From: Candidatus Bipolaricaulota bacterium
GTDB taxonomy: Bacteria; Bipolaricaulota; Bipolaricaulia; UBA7950; UBA9294
NCBI GenBank assembly: GCA_021129875.1
Contig: JAJOKK010000117.1
Coordinates: 1 to 10,000 of the forward strand
Length of the DNA: 10,000 bases
Reading direction: 5' to 3'
Position numbers and translations under genes: made by a program. Below, one piece after another: positions 6,391 to 10,000 of this stretch. Below the pieces are notes generated by a model. It did not search any database. It was given only the letters and a program-made list of their open reading frames with translations, and was not told the origin of the DNA. Positions within the stretch are counted from its first letter, which is position 1. The number at the start of each line of letters is the position of its first letter.

Positions 6391-7215
6391 TTACCCCTTG
6401 CGTCTTGCATCGTCTCCCCAGTTGAGCTTCTCTTCCAGCACCTTGAAGAAGGAGGGGGCGTCGATCATCCGGATCAGGCGAGTGGGAAGGGCTGCCTTCT
6501 CCACTGTAATCTCTCCGCCTGCGGGAAGTTCGGCGATGAGATCGCCGTCGGCGAAAAGGTTCACTTTGGTGCGCGCCCGCACACAGAGGATCTCGTCGGA
6601 GGGGAAGACGATCGGAAGGATACCCAGCTTGTGTACGGCAAGGGGGGAGGCGAGGATGCACTCCGCTGACGGAACGACCACTGGTCCGCCGGTGGAGAGA
6701 TTGTAGGCGGTCGATCCGGTTGCGGTGGCTAGGATCAGGCCGTCACCGGGATAGGTCGCCACCGAGCCGTCGCTCGACAGGAGTTCGAGCTCGCAGAGAC
6801 GGGTCCTGGAGATGCTGGTGATCACGATGTCGTTCAAGGCTGTTCCCTGTTCGCCGGACGCCGTAAAGGAGAGGCGCATCCGCTCCTCTATTGTAAACCG
6901 GTCGTGAAGGAGCCCTTCCAGGGCACGGGTCAGCGATTGCGCCCCGACCTGGGTGAGGAAGCCGAGGCTCCCCAGGTTCGCCCCGAGAATGGGAACGACG
7001 GAGTCGGCAAAGATTGATGCGGCGTGCAGCACTGTTCCGTCCCCTCCCATGGCGACGACCAGTGACCCTTCCGTCTCGCTGAACACGGACCCGCGCCGGT
7101 CGACAACTACTGTCTCGATCCCCTTAGCCTGCGCCCACCCCTTGAGCACGGCCAGGGCCCGCAGCGAGCCTTCCTTCGTTGTATTGGCCACGATGTAGAT
7201 CCGGTGAACTGTCAT
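6391..7215 (-). CDS. nadK: NAD kinase
   Basis: This enzyme phosphorylates NAD to NADP in the cytoplasm, using ATP or polyphosphate, and is the main source of NADP(H). The 274-residue product matches the compact bacterial family. The GGDGT motif is at residues 57-61 and NLGSLGFL at 80-87. ALND (126-129) stands for the usual LNE/LND, and the glycine-rich TATGSTAYNLSTGGP is at 164-178. DG in FADGD (223-224) matches the usual late DG. ATG at 7215 has GGGAG about 8 bases upstream. The gene lies 46 bases after the permease gene with no visible promoter between, so it is probably transcribed with the importer operon, though a metabolic link is not established. The last residues (GDDARRKG) are encoded by two near-identical heptamers, which suggests that an intergenic repeat has reached the 3' end. 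Confidence 0.95.
   Translation of the reverse strand: MTVHRIYIVANTTKEGSLRALAVLKGWAQAKGIETVVVDRRGSVFSETEGSLVVAMGGDGTVLHAASIFADSVVPILGANLGSLGFLTQVGAQSLTRALEGLLHDRFTIEERMRLSFTASGEQGTALNDIVITSISRTRLCELELLSSDGSVATYPGDGLILATATGSTAYNLSTGGPVVVPSAECILASPLAVHKLGILPIVFPSDEILCVRARTKVNLFADGDLIAELPAGGEITVEKAALPTRLIRMIDAPSFFKVLEEKLNWGDDARRKG
6397..6410. repeat. Two near-identical heptamers in the nadK 3' end
   Basis: CTTGCGT (6397-6403) and CTTGCAT (6404-6410) are adjacent 7-base units differing at one base. They read as ACGCAAG/ATGCAAG on the nadK strand and encode part of its C-terminal tail. Two copies alone could be chance. The 7-base period matches the other arrays in the window. Confidence 0.35.
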
Positions 7216-7261
7216 CTTGGTCTCCCGTTGCCGGCGATAGGGCCGGGTTTCCTCCCGCTGG

Positions 7262-8104
7262 TCATCCTTCTCGATCGGTTCGATGAATCTTCCTCAGAAA
7301 TTGCTCTCTGATCTTATTCGGGTAGAGGCGCGACGGCCAGCGCGGCCGGTCGCGCCGCTGAACATATTGCCAACGGCAGACGATTCGCTCTACTATATCG
7401 AGAAGGATGTACAAGACCAGGCCGAGGAAGGCCATCGTTATCACCCCGGCGAAGGCGATATCAAGACTGAAGAAGTGCTTGGCGATGAATGAACCGAGGC
7501 CTGTTGTAGTCCGCATAGGCGCAGTCTCGCTCAGGTAGAGAAGTGCCATTCCCAATCCGATGCTAACCCTCATACTGGTGAGTATCGCCGGAAGACTGGC
7601 CGGCAGGATGACATGCCGGTAGATTTGAAACCGGTTCGCCCCCGCGCTCAATACGCTTGCCAGGTGCTCTTCACTGATCCCTTTCGCCGCTCCACGGGCG
7701 CTGATTAGGATCTGAAAGAAAAGGGCGAGCGAGATGAGGGCTACGCGGACCGAGTCGCCCAAGCCGAAGATGATGAACAAGATGGGCAACAGTACAACCT
7801 GAGGAATTGGATAGGTGATGTAGATCATTGGGGTGATCAACCGGTCGAGACGGCGTTCGTGCCCGACCATCAGGCCGAACGGCACGGCAACGAGCGTGGC
7901 AATTACCAGGCTTATCCCCAGGCGTGCCGCACTGGCGATGAAATGACGGCCGAGTTCTTCGCCATGGCGGCCAACCTCGACCAGCGCCTGCCACGGATCG
8001 GGGATGATCGGCCTCCCCCGCGCGAACTCCAAGGTCAGGCTGGCGCCCCACCACGCAAGGAAGAGGATGGCGATACTGGCTATTGTGTACAGAGATCGTT
8101 TCAT
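7262..8104 (-). CDS. ABC importer permease, SsuC/TauC-like
   Basis: This is the inner-membrane subunit of a NitT/TauT-class importer. The 280-residue product has a first membrane segment at about 7-25 and further hydrophobic spans around 62-80, 90-114, 118-136, 180-195 and 215-236, six in all. The cytoplasmic coupling loop that contacts the ATPase is clear at 147-169 (HLASVLSAGANRFQIYRHVILP, broken here for description as HLASVLSAGANR then FQIYRHVILP), with the expected central glycine and terminal LP. A basic, probably cytoplasmic tail of about 38 residues after the last span is longer than usual for the family. The ATG start overlaps the ATPase stop as ATGA (8101-8104), so translation is likely coupled; the local ribosome-binding site is weak. 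The family transports sulfonates, taurine, nitrate or thiamine/riboflavin precursors, and nothing here selects among them. Confidence 0.92.
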   Translation of the reverse strand: MKRSLYTIASIAILFLAWWGASLTLEFARGRPIIPDPWQALVEVGRHGEELGRHFIASAARLGISLVIATLVAVPFGLMVGHERRLDRLITPMIYITYPIPQVVLLPILFIIFGLGDSVRVALISLALFFQILISARGAAKGISEEHLASVLSAGANRFQIYRHVILPASLPAILTSMRVSIGLGMALLYLSETAPMRTTTGLGSFIAKHFFSLDIAFAGVITMAFLGLVLYILLDIVERIVCRWQYVQRRDRPRWPSRLYPNKIREQFLRKIHRTDREG

Positions 8105-8832
8105 CGTTGCATCACCGCTCGTAACTCGATGACGAGACGGTGGAACTCCTTGCTCTCGCGGTAGTCGAGTTCTCCCATCTGCGGGTTCTCCACCACCGCC
8201 TTGATCTGCGCCGGGCGCTTGGAGAGGACGATGATCCGTTGGCCGAGGAAGACAGCCTCCTCGATATCATGCGTGACAAAGACCATGGTGAACCCCCTCT
8301 GCTTCCACAGCTCCAAAAACAGGTTTTGGATCCGCTCCTGGGTAATCGCATCGAGCGAGGCGAGCGGCTCGTCCATCAGCATCACTGACGGCGAAATCGA
8401 CAACGCACGCGCAATCCCTACGCGCCGCTTCATCCCCTCGGAAAGCTCGGCCGGGAACCGATCACGAAACTCCGCCAGACCCAGCTCTTCCAGCACCGCA
8501 GCGGCGTTCTCTGCTGGGTAACGGTGGGAGAGGCGCAATGACATATTCGCGTTCTCCCATACCGTCTTCCAGGGAAGGAGGCCGGCATTCTGCAGGATCA
8601 GTGCCGCGTCCCGCCTGATGCCGTCGACCCTCTCCCCGGCGATCGAGAGATTGCCCGCATCAGGCTTAACCAGCCCGGCGATGGCAAAGAGGATCGATGT
8701 CTTTCCGCAACCAGAAGGGCCGATCAGGGCCAGACTGTCGCCGCTATCGATCGAAAATCCGACTTCATTGACCGCCTCGATCAGCCGGCCTGCCGCGCCG
8801 TAAGATATCTTCAGCCCCTCTACCTCGATCAT
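8101..8832 (-). CDS. ABC importer ATPase, SsuB/TauB-like
   Basis: This is the ATP-hydrolysing subunit of the same importer. The 243-residue product has all core motifs: Walker A GPSGCGKT (38-45), Q-loop Q81, Walker B VMLMDE (150-155), D-loop SLD (159-161) and the switch histidine H188 in VTHD. The signature motif reads LSEGM (130-134) instead of LSGGQ. The M is common in SsuB/ThiZ-like members, but E in the third position is unusual, although the flanking KRRVGIARAL is normal. No C-terminal regulatory domain is present, as expected for this subfamily. The start overlaps the stop of the binding-protein gene as ATGA (8829-8832), and the stop overlaps the permease start in the same way, indicating one coupled operon. 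Confidence 0.95.
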   Translation of the reverse strand: MIEVEGLKISYGAAGRLIEAVNEVGFSIDSGDSLALIGPSGCGKTSILFAIAGLVKPDAGNLSIAGERVDGIRRDAALILQNAGLLPWKTVWENANMSLRLSHRYPAENAAAVLEELGLAEFRDRFPAELSEGMKRRVGIARALSISPSVMLMDEPLASLDAITQERIQNLFLELWKQRGFTMVFVTHDIEEAVFLGQRIIVLSKRPAQIKAVVENPQMGELDYRESKEFHRLVIELRAVMQR

Positions 8833-9875
8833 TCGCCTATGAACAGATCGGTCGTAATCTCGGCATAGTCGATACGTTGGCGGACATATTCACCCGCGAT
8901 CAGCCAATCCATAACAGTGGTGAACGTTGGTCGGCCGACCCGGCCCAACGCGCCAAAGTAGGGGATATTCACTGCGGCGAGCATCTCTGCCGGGGGGATC
9001 GCATCAGGATCGGCAAGGTCGATTCCGGGGAAGAACATAGCGATGGCGATATCGATCCCCTCATCGAGCAGTTCATCCAAGGGGGTGGCGTTCAAGCGGG
9101 CGATCGCCGCGCGATAAGCGGTGTAGAAGCGGGCGATAGCCTCCTCCTTCTCCTCCAGCGAATCACGCCGAAAGACAATAACACTCGGAATAGGCTCCAC
9201 AGTCGCAAAATCCGAGAGGATGATGATCTCCGCCCCGTAGACCAGCTCGGGGAGGAAGTTGATCAGGTAGGTGATATACGGTTCAGGGAGAACGACGGCG
9301 CGTACCCAGGTTGGCATGACCGCGAAAGTCGTCGCCATGGCGAGCATGTCAGGCCAGTCCTGGTAGTTGGTGTCGGTACCGATAGCGTATCCGAGCTGGT
9401 AGAGGAGGCGATCGGTCTGGAAATGGATGCCACTCAGACGCGGTAGGTGGATGCGATGCCGCTCATCACCGGCCTCAGGCTCACCCAACAGGTCGGAGAT
9501 GCTCGTCACATTGGCGTGCCGTTGCGTTAGGAGCGCCAACTGAGAATAGGTCTGCGGGAGAAAGGCAGTACTGGTGATAGCAAGATCGATCCCATCGAGG
9601 GCGAGGAGGATCGCTGTCGGCAAGTCGGTCAGCATTCCGTCTATCTTCCCTACGCGTAAGGCGGCGACGCGACTCTGCTTGTCGGCTAGCGGAATAATCT
9701 GCAGATCGACACCGTGTTCGGTGAACAACCCCCAATCCTGTCCGAAGGCGATCGGAAGCGCTCCTATATCAGGAGGGAGGCTGATGCGCAGATGCAAAAG
9801 CGGCTCGGCCGCAGCAAGCATGGAGAAGAGGATGATGATTGCAAACGGAGCTATAAACCATTGTGGTCGGGTCAC
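8829..9875 (-). CDS. ABC importer substrate-binding protein, NMT1/THI5-like
   Basis: This is the extracytoplasmic ligand-binding subunit of the NitT/TauT-class importer. GTG at 9875 is chosen because AGGAGG (9882-9887) lies 6 bases upstream and a signal peptide follows. The 348-residue product has a hydrophobic N-terminus (7-22) with a likely cleavage after AAA or AAE. It has no lipobox cysteine, so it is probably soluble in the periplasm. The start of the mature part (ALPIAFGQDWGLFTEHGVDLQIIPL, in two parts ALPIAFGQDWGL and FTEHGVDLQIIPL, 39-63) is typical of the family, in which a ligand-dependent domain closure follows a 'G-L-F-x-x-x-G' helix. Residues 79-85 (DGMLTDL) and 197-200 (PEPY) match further conserved positions. 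The ligand cannot be assigned; candidates are sulfonates, nitrate, or thiamine and riboflavin precursors. It is the first gene of the operon, directly after a promoter. Confidence 0.9.
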   Translation of the reverse strand: MTRPQWFIAPFAIIILFSMLAAAEPLLHLRISLPPDIGALPIAFGQDWGLFTEHGVDLQIIPLADKQSRVAALRVGKIDGMLTDLPTAILLALDGIDLAITSTAFLPQTYSQLALLTQRHANVTSISDLLGEPEAGDERHRIHLPRLSGIHFQTDRLLYQLGYAIGTDTNYQDWPDMLAMATTFAVMPTWVRAVVLPEPYITYLINFLPELVYGAEIIILSDFATVEPIPSVIVFRRDSLEEKEEAIARFYTAYRAAIARLNATPLDELLDEGIDIAIAMFFPGIDLADPDAIPPAEMLAAVNIPYFGALGRVGRPTFTTVMDWLIAGEYVRQRIDYAEITTDLFIGE

Positions 9876-9916
9876 TATGTTCCTCCTTTCGGGTCTTTTT
9901 AGACCGTACCTTCTAA

Positions 9917-9944
9917 ATTATACCGGCCTCGTCGCCATCCACAA
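9917..9944 (-). promoter_or_regulatory. Promoter of the ABC importer operon
   Basis: On the minus strand a perfect TATAAT (9922-9917) lies 16 bases after TTGTGG (9944-9939), which matches only the TTG of the consensus -35. A start near 9910 gives a leader of about 35 bases. A small hairpin in that leader, GGTCT-AAAA-AGACC (9905-9892), stands just before the AGGAGG site. No riboswitch-sized leader fits in this gap. Confidence 0.6.
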
Positions 9945-9972
9945 ACAGACCAATGCCTGCTCATCGCAGAAA

Positions 9973-10000
9973 AAGGTTCAAGGTTCGAGGTTCAAGGTTC
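9973..10000. repeat. Heptamer tandem repeat AAGGTTC, four copies
   Basis: AAGGTTC occurs twice, then GAGGTTC, then AAGGTTC, reaching the last base of the window; the array may continue beyond it. The reverse complement unit is GAACCTT. This differs by one base from GAACCAT, a phase of the array at the left end, so the two are related but oppositely oriented. It lies upstream of the importer promoter. Confidence 0.85.

Noticed and set aside
1285..9107. Cyanobacterial origin suggested by HIP1-like octamers and heptamer repeats
   Set aside because: The gene content has nothing specific to cyanobacteria, and all octamers fall in Ala-Ile-Ala codons. The signals are not diagnostic.

Overview
The window is moderately GC-rich, bacterial and densely coded, and divides into two convergent halves. 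On the plus strand (about 184-6174) lie four genes for exported proteins. On the minus strand (9875 down to 6391) lie a three-gene ABC importer operon and an NAD kinase gene. The organism cannot be fixed from the sequence alone. The PKD-rich secreted proteins, the short tandem intergenic repeats and the base composition recall uncultured thermophilic or anaerobic candidate phyla such as Bipolaricaulota (Acetothermia/OP1). That is an impression, not a demonstrated placement.

Plus-strand half. A small exported protein with a possible CsgG/TolB-N-like fold (184-807) comes first. A family of three related exported proteins follows: a 737-residue protein (952-3165), a 728-residue von Willebrand A protein (3197-5383) and a 224-residue protein (5500-6174). 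All three share PKD domains with a WDFDGDG loop and a beta-rich module of about 90-130 residues, here called module A, with a conserved GW and a downstream W-x-F/L core. The two larger proteins also carry an alpha-helical module of about 65 residues, here called module B, that ends in PLP. The architecture suggests adhesion or scaffold proteins outside the cytoplasmic membrane. The 116-base gap before the last gene holds a stem-loop over the preceding stop codon, a perfect palindrome and a 16-bp stem. A GU-rich hairpin followed by TTTT, 32 bases after the last stop, is a good terminator candidate.

Convergent gap (6175-6390). Besides the terminator it holds a heptamer tandem repeat and a degenerate decamer repeat. 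Two near-identical heptamers run into the last codons of the NAD kinase gene.

Minus-strand half. A TATAAT promoter and a strong Shine-Dalgarno site precede a GTG-started substrate-binding protein. The ATPase and permease genes follow with ATGA overlaps, as in the SsuABC/TauABC/ThiXYZ-like importer class. The nadK gene follows 46 bases later with no visible promoter of its own. The substrate of the importer cannot be read from the sequence.

Both window edges also carry four-copy heptamer repeats. The left unit and the reverse complement of the right unit share a GAACC core.
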